Shown piece by piece: positions 24,536 through 34,438 of a stretch of DNA of 47,064 bases; position 1 is the first letter of the stretch; each line of letters starts with the position of its first letter. Location of the stretch: the NCBI GenBank assembly GCA_020850695.1, contig JADZEF010000223.1, forward strand, positions 1 through 47,064. Direction: 5' to 3'. The notes under the pieces are model-generated. The model was not told the DNA's origin. It did no database searches and worked only from the letters and a program-made list of their open reading frames with translations. Both the position numbers and the translations under genes were made by a program. The DNA is from Planctomycetaceae bacterium (lineage in GTDB: Bacteria > Planctomycetota > Planctomycetia > Planctomycetales > Planctomycetaceae).

Positions 24536-25867
24536 CTACTCGCTCTTCTTCGCGCTATTGCGAAGGCAGTACAGGCGGTCGCCGGCGCGAATCAGCAGCG
24601 AGCCGGGAACGATCGCCACTCCATACTGGACGGGCCCGCCTCGCGCTTCGCCTCCGCGGCCCTGGGCTCCCGGCTTCTCGCCTTCGTTCGTGCTTTCGGA
24701 GTTCCACAGAGAGTTCTCGGCAAGCACCTGGAATTTCGGCCCCGCCGCCAGCACCGTCGTCACGCCATCCTTTCCGAAGAGGTACACGCGGTCGCCGATG
24801 CCCACGGGCGTCGCCCACGTCGATTGCTTCGTCCGCTGGGCGTACTTCTGCTCGCCCGTCCTGGCATCGAGGCAATACACCACGCCGCTGCGGTTGACGT
24901 AATAGGCCAGCCCATCGTGCACCATTGGCGAACCGAACGAGGAAGTCGCCTCTTTCGCCGTCCAGGCCACATCGGCCTCGAAGGCGTCTCCCTTGGCGGT
25001 GATGCGGAGGGCCATGTTGCTCTTGCCGGCTCCCTCCGCCGCACGCCCCTCGCGACCTGCGGATGCCCCCACCAGGATCAGATCGTCGCCGAAGGCTCGT
25101 GCGGTGTTCGATGTGTTGCCGCCCACTTGGTCATAGGTCCATAGCACCTTGCCGGTCGCGGAATCATATCCGTCGACGCTGCCGTTCGAACTGACAACGA
25201 CCTGGTCGCGTCCCGCAATCCGCGCCAGCGTCGGCGACGCCCAACTCTGACGGCTCTTGCGCTCGGTCTTCCAAAGGAGCGCTCCGTCGGTCTTTGAGAA
25301 GGCCGCCACGAAGGACGGGCCGCCGTGATCGACCAGCAGGATGACGGCGTTCTCCGTCAGCACCGGCGATGCGGCGAGTCCGTGATTGGACTGAAACTCC
25401 CCATACTCCCTGGTGAGCGACTTCGACCACAGCGCCTTGCCGTCGTGCGATGCGGCAAGCAAGTCGCCGCTCTCGAAAAACGCGTAAACGGCCGTCGCGT
25501 CGACGGCTGGGGTCGGCGCCGCACGGCTCACGTACTCCGAACTCTTCACCGGAAACGTGCTCGCGGAACCGTGGTTCCACAGCACTTTCCCGTCACTGAG
25601 GGCCAGCGCCACCAGACGGTTCGTCTCTTTGTTTGGCCCTTCCACCGACGTCAGGTAGACGCGGTCTTGCCAGACGACGGGGCTGGACTGGCCGTAACCT
25701 TCGAGCGGCGTCTTCCAGGCAATGTTCTCGTCAGGCGACCACGTCAGCGGAAGCGATGCGGCCTCCACTGGCGTCGACCCGGCCCCCAGAAACGCCGGCC
25801 ACTTGACGGCCTCGTCCGGATTCACCCCCGCCACCAGCAGCATCATCGAAATCGCAACGGACGTCAT
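24536..25867 (-). CDS. Exported PQQ-like beta-propeller protein
   Basis: Protein of 443 residues started at 25867, where GAGGGAAACC precedes the ATG; a longer upstream frame has Arg-rich, non-coding character. A short Sec signal (MTSVAISMMLLVAGV) is followed by repeats of the quinoprotein propeller type: SPVVWQDRVYLTSVEG, VALALSDGKVLWNHG, FSKTDGALLWKTERK, GYDSATGKVLWTYDQV and YCLDARTGEQKYAQR. Such proteins resemble BamB or PQQ-dehydrogenase propellers; no dehydrogenase cofactor ligands are obvious, so an enzyme role is unproven. It is divergent from the large cytochrome gene. Confidence 0.88.
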   Translation of the reverse strand: MTSVAISMMLLVAGVNPDEAVKWPAFLGAGSTPVEAASLPLTWSPDENIAWKTPLEGYGQSSPVVWQDRVYLTSVEGPNKETNRLVALALSDGKVLWNHGSASTFPVKSSEYVSRAAPTPAVDATAVYAFFESGDLLAASHDGKALWSKSLTREYGEFQSNHGLAASPVLTENAVILLVDHGGPSFVAAFSKTDGALLWKTERKSRQSWASPTLARIAGRDQVVVSSNGSVDGYDSATGKVLWTYDQVGGNTSNTARAFGDDLILVGASAGREGRAAEGAGKSNMALRITAKGDAFEADVAWTAKEATSSFGSPMVHDGLAYYVNRSGVVYCLDARTGEQKYAQRTKQSTWATPVGIGDRVYLFGKDGVTTVLAAGPKFQVLAENSLWNSESTNEGEKPGAQGRGGEARGGPVQYGVAIVPGSLLIRAGDRLYCLRNSAKKSE

Positions 25868-26132
25868 GGTTTCCCTCGAATGACAGGATGACCTGCGAGC
25901 GTCGAGCTCGCCGGGACCGGTGAGCGGACAGTCCTGCTCCCGGGAACATCGACAAGCGGTCCGACGTTCGCGTCCCCTGCGATTCGCAGTCCTGCGCGAC
26001 GGCTCGTTTCCGTCCCTTGATTCTATGTCGAAACCGCCGCAGCGTCGATCGGACGCTCCCGTTTCCCCCTTCCGTCCGGCTATGATCGAAAGACGCCTCG
26101 CTTGCCTGATCATTCCCACCGGCGGATCGACC

Positions 26133-29100
26133 ATGCTGCGTCGAACGACGAAGTCCTGCCCCGCACCATTCCCCCTCTCAAAGCTCGCCCGCCCAGGACA
26201 CCTGTGTCTACTGGTCGGGTTCGTCTTGCTTGTCCCGGCAAGTTTGCGGGCCGAAGAGCCGAATGCCGAAGGGCTCGAACTCTTTGAGAAGCGGATCCGC
26301 CCGGTTCTGATCGAGCACTGCCATCAGTGCCACAGCGCCCAATCCAAGCCGTTGCAGGCCGGGTTGCGAGTCGACTCGCGCGAGGGGCTCCGTAAGGGGG
26401 GCGAATCGGGGCCTGCGGTCGTCCCCGGCAAGCCGGGCGAGGGGCATCTGATGGCGGCCCTGAAGTACGAAGGGCTGCAGATGCCCCCCAAGGGGAAGCT
26501 CCCGGCGAACATCATCGCCGACTTCGAGAAGTGGATTGCATTGGGGGCTCCCGATCCCCGCAATAGTCCAGTCGGCCCGGAGACCGTGGCGAAGTCAGGC
26601 GGAAAGCCCGGCGTAAACTACGCGGAAGGGCTGAAGTTCTGGGCTTTTCAAAAGCCCGTTGCCGCAACGCCTCCGGACGTGAAGCATGCGGCGTGGGTCC
26701 GCAATGACATCGATCGCTTCATCCTCGCGCGGCTGGAAGCGGCCGGACTCGAACCCAATGCAGCCGCCGACCGACGCACTCTGATTCGCCGCGTCTATTT
26801 CGATGTCATCGGCCTGCCGCCGAGCCCCGAGGACGTCGAGGCGTTCGTCAAGGATGAATCTTCGGATGCGTACGAGAAGGTCGTCGATCGGTTGCTGCAG
26901 TCGCCCCACTATGGCGAGCGCTGGGGCCGCCGCTGGCTCGACGTCGCCCGCTACGGGGAGGACCAGGCCCACACCTTCAAGGCCCGCAACTATCCGCTGG
27001 GATATCGCTATCGCGACTGGGTCGTCAAAGCGATGAACGACGACATGCCGTACGACCGCTTTCTGAAGATGCAGATTGCGGCCGACCTCCTTGACGGCAA
27101 GGACGACCCGCAACAGCTCGCCGCGCTGGGGCTGTTCGCCCTCGGCCCCGTCTACTACCAGGACAACGGAGAGCAGGCGAAGGCCCTCGCCGACGAGCAC
27201 GATGACCGCCTCGACACGCTCGCTCGCGGTGTGTGGGGGCTCACACTGGCCTGCGCCCGCTGCCACGACCACAAGTTCGATCCCCTCTCGATGCAGGATT
27301 ACTACGGCCTCCTCGGAGTCTTCAGCAGCAGCCAGTACCAGGAACGCCCGATCGTTCCAGCGGAGGTCCTCAATCGTAAAGCAGCCGCCGACGGTCAGGT
27401 CAAAGAGCAGCAGTTGCGAATCGACCAGCTTCTCGCCCGCGAGGCCCGCTCGATTCGCCCCGCACTGGCGACTGAAATCTCGAAGTACACGGTCGCCGCG
27501 TGGACCGTCCGCAACCGGATGAAACCCAGACCGAACGACAAGAAACTCGCCGAGCAGGTGGCGAAAGAGCTGAAGGTCAGCGAGTTCCTGCTGAAGCGGT
27601 GGGTGGACGTACTCGACCCGGCCAGGCCGCCCAGGCCATGGCTCAAGGCGTGGCATGAGGTCGTCAAGGCTCAGGATCCCAAGGCCGACCTCTCGAAGGA
27701 AGAAGCAGCCCTCGCCGCGGTCCGCAAAGTGGGCGACGAACTTCAGGCGCTCGTGCTGTCGAAACTCCCGCAGCGCGAATCGCTGTTCGCCCGCTTCGGA
27801 GAAAACGTCGCGTTCGTCAACGCGGAAGACGTGGCCCGAGTTCCGCCGGGGACGATTCCGCTCGGAAACCTGTTCGATGACGCCAAGGGGGTCTCGCTGT
27901 CTTCGGCTCTCGCGTCCGACAAGTTCAAGGCGGCCGCCAGCGAAAAGAGTCTCGGAGTCAATCGCGTCGTGCAGGGCTGGGGTCACCGCACCGATGTCGC
28001 TCCTGGCATTCACTTCGATTTCCAGAAGCTCGGCACCAGCACACACGGCTACAGCAGCGTCCTGAACGACGCCTGGGAGAATGCGGGAGGCATCCGCACC
28101 AAGGGGGAACGCTTCCCGTCCAATGCGCCGCGGACCGAGCAGGGAATCGGCATGCACGCCAACGCCCTGATCACGTTCGATCTCCAGGAGATCCGCCAGG
28201 CCGGCCTGCTCCCCGCCGATCAGAAGCTGACATTGAAGATCGACCGGGCCGGTTTCAACGACGATACCTTCGGCGGCGGGATGGAAGCCCACGTGGCGGT
28301 GCTGGTCTCAAAGCCGCACGCCAAGACGGACGTCTACGACGCCATCCTCGGTTTGTGGGTCAACGGCCAGCAGGTGAAGGTCGACGAGAATGACCGCACC
28401 TATTACATCGGCGGGGACGTCCCGCCGCCGGTCAAGCCGGACGGCAAGTTCGCGACGTTCGACATCCCGCTTCCCGTCGATGCGCGGTACGTCACACTGA
28501 TCGCTGCGGGGGCCGGTAAGCCGGGGGACGACAACCCCATCAACTCCGACCATACGGTCTTCTCGGGAGCCCGTCTTGAATATGCCGTCGCGTCCCATCC
28601 GCCCGTGGCAGATGCCGGGGCGCCGGCGGAAGCGGAGATCGATCCGGCTCAGGCGACGCTCCACCGCGACGATGCGGTGCTTCTCTCCGAGTTCCTTTAC
28701 GACCAGGGGCTGCTGGCGCTTCCCGCCGCCGAGTGCGAAACGCGGCTGAGCGAGCAACCGGCGAAGGAGCTGACCGCGCTCAAGCAGGTTCTGGAGACGC
28801 TCAAGAAGGCCTCCGATGCGATTGCGGTGCCGATGGTCCATGCCCTCAACGAGGGGATGTCAAAGGATCATCCGATCTACATCCTGGGGAACCCGAAAAA
28901 GCCGGGCGATCCGGCCGCGCGGTCGATTCCCGCTATCCTCACTCACGGCGAACGTCACGCCTTCCAAACCAGGGGAAGCGGCCGTCTCGACCTCGCCGAA
29001 GCGGTCGCATCGCTCGAGAACCCGCTCACCGCCCGCGTCATCGTCAACCGGATCTGGGCCGGCCACTTCGGCTTCGGCCTTGTCCGCACCCCCAGCAACT

Positions 29101-29888
29101 TCGGCTCGCTGGGCGAGCGCCCGACGCATCCCGAGCTCCTCGACTGGCTCGCCTGCGAACTGATGCGTTCTCCCTCCCCGCATTCCGCCGGCACGCCCAA
29201 CTCTCCGTCGGCGACTGCCTGGTCGCTGAAGGCCATTCACCGGCTCATCTTGCTTTCGTCGACTTATCAGCAGTCGAGCGGGCTCGACCCCAGGAAGGCC
29301 GAAACCGATCCCGAGAATCGTCTCCTGTGGCGGATGAACCGGCAGCGGCTCGAAGTCGAGCCATGGCGCGACGCCATGCTGGCGGTGTCCGGCGAGCTCG
29401 ACCTGACCGTGGGCGGTCCCTCGATCGAACTGTCGAACAACGGCAATCGACGCCGCACCCTGTATTCGTTCATCAGCCGTCATCGGCTCGACGATCTGCT
29501 GCGGCTGTTCGACTTCCCCGATCCCAACATCACCAGCGACCGCCGCACCATGACGACGGTGCCGCTGCAGCAACTGTTCGTCCTCAACAGTGGTTTCATG
29601 ACGGATCGAGCCAGGGCGTTCGTGAAGCGGCTTGAAGCGGACGAGATGAAATCCCGCAACAACACATCCAGCTCGAGTTCGACTCCGGCCGATGCGGCCG
29701 AGCACGTCAACTCCCGCAAGATCACGCGGGCGTTCGAGCTGTTGTTCGGCCGCGCTCCAACGGACGCCGAGCTCAAGGCGGGGCTCGAATTCGTCTCGCT
29801 CCCCGCGGAAAAAGGGGACACGCTGACGCCTTGGGAGCAGTTCGCCCTGGCGCTCCTCGGCACGAACGAGTTCACGTTCGTGGACTGA
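26133..29888 (+). CDS. PSCyt1-DUF1549-DUF1553 planctomycete cytochrome protein
   Basis: Exported protein of 1251 residues; the ATG at 26133 after GGCGGATCGACC gives a hydrophobic signal (HLCLLVGFVLLVPASLRA). The order is: PSCyt1 cytochrome domain with a CHQCH heme motif (C63, C66, H67); DUF1549 (about 186-400), including the conserved CARCHDHKFDP, a second CxxCH; a central segment with a carbohydrate-binding NPCBM-like portion (GIGMHANALITFDLQEIR, about 590-760); then DUF1553 (about 949-1240) with NRIWAGHFGFGLVRTPSNFG. This architecture is a hallmark of Planctomycetota and is thought to act in polysaccharide breakdown, often beside DUF1501 proteins; none is visible here. A TATGAT -10-like hexamer lies at 26081-26086. 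Confidence 0.93.
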   Translation: MLRRTTKSCPAPFPLSKLARPGHLCLLVGFVLLVPASLRAEEPNAEGLELFEKRIRPVLIEHCHQCHSAQSKPLQAGLRVDSREGLRKGGESGPAVVPGKPGEGHLMAALKYEGLQMPPKGKLPANIIADFEKWIALGAPDPRNSPVGPETVAKSGGKPGVNYAEGLKFWAFQKPVAATPPDVKHAAWVRNDIDRFILARLEAAGLEPNAAADRRTLIRRVYFDVIGLPPSPEDVEAFVKDESSDAYEKVVDRLLQSPHYGERWGRRWLDVARYGEDQAHTFKARNYPLGYRYRDWVVKAMNDDMPYDRFLKMQIAADLLDGKDDPQQLAALGLFALGPVYYQDNGEQAKALADEHDDRLDTLARGVWGLTLACARCHDHKFDPLSMQDYYGLLGVFSSSQYQERPIVPAEVLNRKAAADGQVKEQQLRIDQLLAREARSIRPALATEISKYTVAAWTVRNRMKPRPNDKKLAEQVAKELKVSEFLLKRWVDVLDPARPPRPWLKAWHEVVKAQDPKADLSKEEAALAAVRKVGDELQALVLSKLPQRESLFARFGENVAFVNAEDVARVPPGTIPLGNLFDDAKGVSLSSALASDKFKAAASEKSLGVNRVVQGWGHRTDVAPGIHFDFQKLGTSTHGYSSVLNDAWENAGGIRTKGERFPSNAPRTEQGIGMHANALITFDLQEIRQAGLLPADQKLTLKIDRAGFNDDTFGGGMEAHVAVLVSKPHAKTDVYDAILGLWVNGQQVKVDENDRTYYIGGDVPPPVKPDGKFATFDIPLPVDARYVTLIAAGAGKPGDDNPINSDHTVFSGARLEYAVASHPPVADAGAPAEAEIDPAQATLHRDDAVLLSEFLYDQGLLALPAAECETRLSEQPAKELTALKQVLETLKKASDAIAVPMVHALNEGMSKDHPIYILGNPKKPGDPAARSIPAILTHGERHAFQTRGSGRLDLAEAVASLENPLTARVIVNRIWAGHFGFGLVRTPSNFGSLGERPTHPELLDWLACELMRSPSPHSAGTPNSPSATAWSLKAIHRLILLSSTYQQSSGLDPRKAETDPENRLLWRMNRQRLEVEPWRDAMLAVSGELDLTVGGPSIELSNNGNRRRTLYSFISRHRLDDLLRLFDFPDPNITSDRRTMTTVPLQQLFVLNSGFMTDRARAFVKRLEADEMKSRNNTSSSSSTPADAAEHVNSRKITRAFELLFGRAPTDAELKAGLEFVSLPAEKGDTLTPWEQFALALLGTNEFTFVD

Positions 29889-30282
29889 GGTCGGTTCGGA
29901 TCTCGGATGCAATTCGGTTCCGTGACGGCAACGGCTGGCAGGCGCAGAGGTGAGTTCAATCGAGACCGCGGGGCAAAAGTCGCTTCGCAGGCGAAGGATC
30001 GAGGTGCGGGCTGCAAAGCGGTAAACCTCGCCTGTTTCGCCAGCTTTCCACTCCTTGCCGCGGCGCGTCAATGTCGCGAATGCCATGGAGGCAATCTCGC
30101 CGTCAAGGAGAAATTGGTTTGCGGGACCTTGCGGATTCTGACGATCTTATGGGAGGTAAGCCGGAGGCAACGATAACGGATGTTGCGCGCTGTCAGGATG
30201 GCCCGGCATGACGTCATCGACATTGCAAGCACGGAGATGACTGTCCCGTTTGCCATGACGGGATGAGGCGCAGGAGAGGCTC
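29889..30282. other. Intergenic region (394 bp)
   Basis: No credible gene. It holds a ten-base palindrome, ATGACGTCAT (30208-30217), about 70 bases before the next start, and a weak TCCCG/CGGGA hairpin closer to it. No clear promoter or terminator was recognised. Confidence 0.35.
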
Positions 30283-32115
30283 ATGCGACGATGGACGCTC
30301 AGACTGGCGTTCGATGCGCTCGGCGGGGCGGCCTTGCTGGCGTGCGGCTGCGTCACGCACGATCTCAACGCGGTCGATGCCGACGGACGAGTGAGGGCCG
30401 ATGTCGTTCCTCCTGGAGTACGACGCCTTCACGCCGAGTCCCCCTTGAGCATCGCTGCGGGCATGGACCCATCGCGTGCCGTGCTCGATGAGGCGAACGA
30501 TTCGGGTGATTCTCTCGTGCCGCCGCTCTTCACGCGGCGAGAACGGCGAGGTTCGTCACTCGTGGAACAGGCGGCCGGCACGGCGCCGCTTCCAGAGCCC
30601 ACAAGCGCGTTCATTCGTCCGGCGGGACAGGAAGTCGACACGGCCGCCCCTCTCGATCGCCCCGCCTCTCAAGGTGCGATCGTGATATCGTACGAGGAAC
30701 AGCGAGTCGCTGAAGGAGAGACGCTCCCCATACCGCCGGATCCGAACGAAAGCCTGTCGGGAGCTCCGAGCCGCCGACAGGCATCCGCCCCGCCGGCGAC
30801 GCCCGGTTTCGCCCGGATCTCTGCCGAAGCGGCCGTTGTTCCGGTGGATCTCTCGACCGCGCTTTCGATGACGGCGGGGCAGAATCCGCAGGTCGCCTTT
30901 GCCCGCGAGCGGGTCGAGGAGGCGATGGCCCAGGTGTCGGCCGCCGAGGCGCTGTGGCTCCCGTCCATCCGCGTGGGGGGGAACTACAACAAGCACGAAG
31001 GCCGCATTCAGGATGTGGCGGGGCGAGTGTTCGAAACGAGCCGCGTCGCCTCGTTTGGCGGACTCGGCGCTCGCGGCGTGGGTGCGGGCTCTCCGACGAT
31101 TCCCGGCCTTGCGATGCAGTTCGCCATGGCCGATGCGGTATTCCAGCCGAAAATCGCCGAGCGGCGCTCACAGGCGCTCGACCGCTCCGCCAAGGCGACC
31201 TTGAATGACGAGTTGCTGGAAACGGCACTCGCGTATCTCGATCTACTCGACGCATTGCAGTCGCAGGCCATTGCCTCGGAAACCGTGCAGCATTCGGAAG
31301 AACTCGCCCGGCTGACGGCGGACTTTGCCCGTGCGGGCGAAGGCACCGAAGCCGATGCCAACCGGGCCGCCACGAATCTCGCCACGCAGCGCAACCGGCG
31401 GACGGGAAGCGATGCGGCAGTCGTCACCGCGTCGGCGCGGCTCGCTCAGCAGATTCGCCTGAACCCCGCCTGCCTGCTCGCGCCGTCCGAGGCGAATGTC
31501 GCGCCGGTGTGTCTGGTCGACACCCGGCAGCCCGTGAAAGACCTGATCGCGACCGGCCTGGGAAACCGTCCGGAACTTGCCGCCAACCGGCACTTTGTGG
31601 ACGAAGCGATCGAGCGACTGAAGCGCGAGAAATACTCCATCTGGCTACCGAGCGTCCTGGTCGGAATGGACTACGGCGGCATGGGTGGCGGTTTCAACAA
31701 CGAGATCGTCAACAGCGGCGAGCGATTCGATTTCGATGCCGTCGCGTATTGGGAAGTCCGCAACCTCGGGTTCGGCGAGAAGGCGGCCCGCGATCAGGCG
31801 CGGTCGCGGGTCGATCAGGCCCGCTTCCGTCAGCTCGAAGCGATGGACACGATCGTCCGGGAAATCGTGCAGTTCCATGCCCAGGCCGAAGCGGCGACCG
31901 CACAGATCGACGTCGCTCGCGGCGCCGTCACCTCGGCGCGCGAAGCCTATGCCCGCGACTTGAGCCGCATTCGGGAAGCGCAGGGACTTCCGATCGAAAC
32001 GCTGCAATCCCTCCTGGCTCTTGACGCCGCGCAGCGGGAATATCTGCGGGCGACGATCGAGCACAACAGGGCGCAGTTCCAACTGCAACGCGCCCTCGGG
32101 TGGCCGGTGCACTGA
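30283..32115 (+). CDS. TolC-family outer-membrane efflux lipoprotein
   Basis: Protein of 610 residues with a lipoprotein signal (LLAC at residues 18-21, acylated Cys C21) and AGGAGAGG upstream of the ATG at 30283. Residues 30-185 are a Pro/Arg/Ser-rich, probably disordered region that is not part of standard TolC proteins. The OEP domain starts near DLSTALSMTAGQNPQVAFAR and shows the two long coiled-coil repeats (ETALAYLDLLDALQSQAIAS; AREAYARDLSRIREAQGL), ending in FQLQRALGWPVH. It should form a channel for an efflux or secretion pump, but no membrane-fusion or inner-membrane partner is encoded nearby. Confidence 0.85.
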   Translation: MRRWTLRLAFDALGGAALLACGCVTHDLNAVDADGRVRADVVPPGVRRLHAESPLSIAAGMDPSRAVLDEANDSGDSLVPPLFTRRERRGSSLVEQAAGTAPLPEPTSAFIRPAGQEVDTAAPLDRPASQGAIVISYEEQRVAEGETLPIPPDPNESLSGAPSRRQASAPPATPGFARISAEAAVVPVDLSTALSMTAGQNPQVAFARERVEEAMAQVSAAEALWLPSIRVGGNYNKHEGRIQDVAGRVFETSRVASFGGLGARGVGAGSPTIPGLAMQFAMADAVFQPKIAERRSQALDRSAKATLNDELLETALAYLDLLDALQSQAIASETVQHSEELARLTADFARAGEGTEADANRAATNLATQRNRRTGSDAAVVTASARLAQQIRLNPACLLAPSEANVAPVCLVDTRQPVKDLIATGLGNRPELAANRHFVDEAIERLKREKYSIWLPSVLVGMDYGGMGGGFNNEIVNSGERFDFDAVAYWEVRNLGFGEKAARDQARSRVDQARFRQLEAMDTIVREIVQFHAQAEAATAQIDVARGAVTSAREAYARDLSRIREAQGLPIETLQSLLALDAAQREYLRATIEHNRAQFQLQRALGWPVH

Positions 32116-32567
32116 GCGAATCGAGAGCGGACATCACGGCGACCGGGTCTCTCGTTCGGCGCGCCGATCTCGCCCGGTCGTTCGATGCGCAGGCTCCCCT
32201 TCGCGGTCTGCGAGCACCCGCCGAGTACGACGATGCCGGCGCTTCCTGCCGCCGAGACCACAAGGTTCTCACGGCCAATCGGGAATTGCGATGGATGGGT
32301 CTTCACTGGAGGCGGAGCACATTCGGGCGAGATGTGCCCGGAGAGGATCTGGCAGCCGGGTTGGCAAAGTTGCTGCATGGTCCGCTGCTCCTCGTCCGTC
32401 AAAGCACGTCGATCGTGCGGGAGTCTCAAATTCGATAGGGAAACGTCGGAAAATGGAAAAATTCACGACGACCGACGGAATTCTTGCGGAGGCCGGACGG
32501 TCCCGCTCACGATCAGAAAATGATGTGAAGCAGAGTACACCATTCTTCTCAAGGCGGGAGTCCACCG
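32116..32567. other. Intergenic region (452 bp)
   Basis: No confident gene. On the minus strand a frame near 32116-32429 includes a lipobox-like hydrophobic stretch (see findings). The ribosome-binding site of the next gene (GGCGGGAG) is at the right end. The stretch from about 32450 is less GC-rich than its surroundings and may hold the regulator's promoter. Confidence 0.35.
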
Positions 32568-33260
32568 ATGCAGCGGGCTCGAACGGCATTCGTCGTTCAT
32601 CAAAGCGAGAGTTCGCGGCGGATTCTCCGCCGCAACCTGGAAGACGCGGTCGAACGAGTGTCCGAGTTTTCCTCTGCGGAGAAATTTCTCGCGCTATCGG
32701 AGCAGCAGATGCTGGCCGGATGCTGCATGATTCTGGACGTGCAGTTGCCGGGAATCAGCGGGCTTGGACTTCAAGAGATTTTGAACCGCCACCGGATGGG
32801 ACCGCCACTGATCTTCTTTTCCGTTGTCACCGAGACGCGTTTTGTCATCCAGGCGATGAAAGGAGGAGCTCTCGACTTCATCACGGAGTCGATTGGTGAG
32901 GAGGACCTGCGGGCAAGACTTGCACAGGCGATTGATCTCGCTATTCCCCTACATGCGGATCGCACCGTTGTGCAGGATTTCGAGACCCGCATGGCGAGTC
33001 TTACTCCGGGCGAGCTTCGCTTTCTTCGACTTCTCCTGGACGGTCAAACTCCCAAAGAGATCGCCGACCAGATGGAGATCTGCCTGGCTACGGTCACGCG
33101 CCGTCGGAAAGAGACCTTGCAGAAGCTGGGGGCGGCAAACCTCATCGACCTCGCACGCAAGGACTGGCTTCGCGAGAGAGTGTGGCCCGCCCATCGACGC
33201 TCGATCGACTCGGCCCCGCATTTTCCCCGAGCCAGGGCGGCTTCCGGCGTCGAATCATGA
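32568..33260 (+). CDS. FixJ/LuxR-type regulator with a degenerate receiver
   Basis: Protein of 230 residues: a receiver domain (about 1-125) followed by a LuxR/FixJ helix-turn-helix (about 138-200, LTPGELRFLRLLLDGQTPKE, then IADQMEICLATVTRRRKETL). D57 is present in ILDVQLPG, but the acid pair normally at residues 10-12 is replaced by VHQSES. The conserved Lys is also missing (FITESI where FIEKPF is expected). Normal phosphorylation is therefore doubtful, and it may work as a constitutive or differently triggered DNA-binding regulator. No histidine kinase is adjacent. The last 25 residues are a basic, Pro-rich extension. Confidence 0.85.
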   Translation: MQRARTAFVVHQSESSRRILRRNLEDAVERVSEFSSAEKFLALSEQQMLAGCCMILDVQLPGISGLGLQEILNRHRMGPPLIFFSVVTETRFVIQAMKGGALDFITESIGEEDLRARLAQAIDLAIPLHADRTVVQDFETRMASLTPGELRFLRLLLDGQTPKEIADQMEICLATVTRRRKETLQKLGAANLIDLARKDWLRERVWPAHRRSIDSAPHFPRARAASGVES

Positions 33261-33505
33261 GGCGAGTCGTGCGACCGATGTCCGGTCCAAGCCGCTGGAC
33301 GGACTTCATGGAGGGGGAAACGATGTCGCCGTGACGAGCAGACCGAATATCGAGGTCGTCAGGATCGGAGTCGCACTCGCTCTTGACGGTGCAATGACAA
33401 TCCCCTTGTCGGAGCGGCCCGGAGAGTTCAAGATGCTGCGATGAAAAGGCTCGCGCGGCGCTCGCGTTTTGTCTCCAGCACCCTGACTCCCGGCTCCTCT
33501 CTTCC

Positions 33506-34342
33506 ATGAACTTCATCGACGCCCACTCGCACATCTGGACTCAGGACACGAAGAGCTATCCGCTGGCGGCGGGGTGGCGGCGGCTCAATATTGAGCCGAA
33601 GAGCTGGACCGCGGAAGAGCTGCTGAAGGAAGCGGCGACGGTCGGCGTGGACCGCGTCGTGCTGATCCAGATGTCGTTCTACGGGTTCGACAACAGCTAC
33701 ATGCTCGACTCGATCCGGAAGTTTCCGGGAAAGTTTTCGGGCGTGGCCGTCATCGACCAGGACAGCCGCCGGCCCGACATGGAAATGCGGATGCTGAAGG
33801 GGCAGGGAGTCCGCGGGTTCCGCATCTACTCGAAGAACCAGATGCCGGACAAGTGGCTCTCGTCCGACGCCATGCACGCGATGTGGACGTGCGGGGCGGA
33901 AGAGCGGCTGGCGATGTGCTGCCTGATGGACCCGGACGAGCTGCCGGCCCTCGACCGCATGTGCCGCGACTTCCCGGAGACCCCCGTCGTCATCGACCAC
34001 CTCTGCCGCATCGGCGTCTCGGGGACGGTCGAGCCGAAGGATGTGAAGGCCCTGTGCGACATGGCCCGCCACAAGAACGTCACGGTGAAGGTCTCGGCCT
34101 TCTACGCCCTGGGCAAAAAGAAATCCCCCTACACCGACCTCGGCCCGATGATCAAGCAGGTGGTCGACGCCTTCGGCCCCGAGCGGCTGATGTGGGCGAC
34201 CGACTGCCCGTTCCAGGTGGCCGAGGGGCACAACTACAAGGACTCGATTGAGCTCATCAAGAACAAGCTCGACTTCCTGAGCGCCGCCGACAAGGAGTGG
34301 CTGCTGCGGAAGACGGCCGAGCGGGTGTTCTTCGGAAAGTAG
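33506..34342 (+). CDS. Amidohydrolase family 2 (TIM-barrel) protein
   Basis: Metal-dependent hydrolase of 278 residues. The amidohydrolase-2 signatures are visible: DAHSHIW at the start (metal His pair), the mid-barrel TPVVIDHLCRIG, VTVKVSAFYALG, and LMWATDCPFQVA with the catalytic Asp near the end. The length is normal. Such enzymes hydrolyse or decarboxylate lactones and aromatic acids; the substrate here is unknown. There is no signal peptide, so it is cytoplasmic. A compact hairpin follows the stop. Confidence 0.88.
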   Translation: MNFIDAHSHIWTQDTKSYPLAAGWRRLNIEPKSWTAEELLKEAATVGVDRVVLIQMSFYGFDNSYMLDSIRKFPGKFSGVAVIDQDSRRPDMEMRMLKGQGVRGFRIYSKNQMPDKWLSSDAMHAMWTCGAEERLAMCCLMDPDELPALDRMCRDFPETPVVIDHLCRIGVSGTVEPKDVKALCDMARHKNVTVKVSAFYALGKKKSPYTDLGPMIKQVVDAFGPERLMWATDCPFQVAEGHNYKDSIELIKNKLDFLSAADKEWLLRKTAERVFFGK

Positions 34343-34343
34343 C

Positions 34344-34362
34344 CCTCATGCTCCGCATGAGG
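34344..34362 (+). terminator. Compact hairpin after the amidohydrolase gene
   Basis: CCTCATGC (34344-34351) pairs with GCATGAGG (34355-34362) across a 3-base loop, immediately after the stop. No T-run follows, so it could be a weak or Rho-assisted terminator. Confidence 0.45.
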
Positions 34363-34438
34363 TGAAGCCGCCGTAACAAGCCGGGCGGAACGGTCCGTTG
34401 ATGGTCCTCGCACGCACAACACTCCCTCGGTGACAGCC

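Noticed and set aside
30208..30217. The palindrome ATGACGTCAT as an operator.
   Set aside because: It is a single short palindrome with no second copy or promoter near it; chance is a sufficient explanation.
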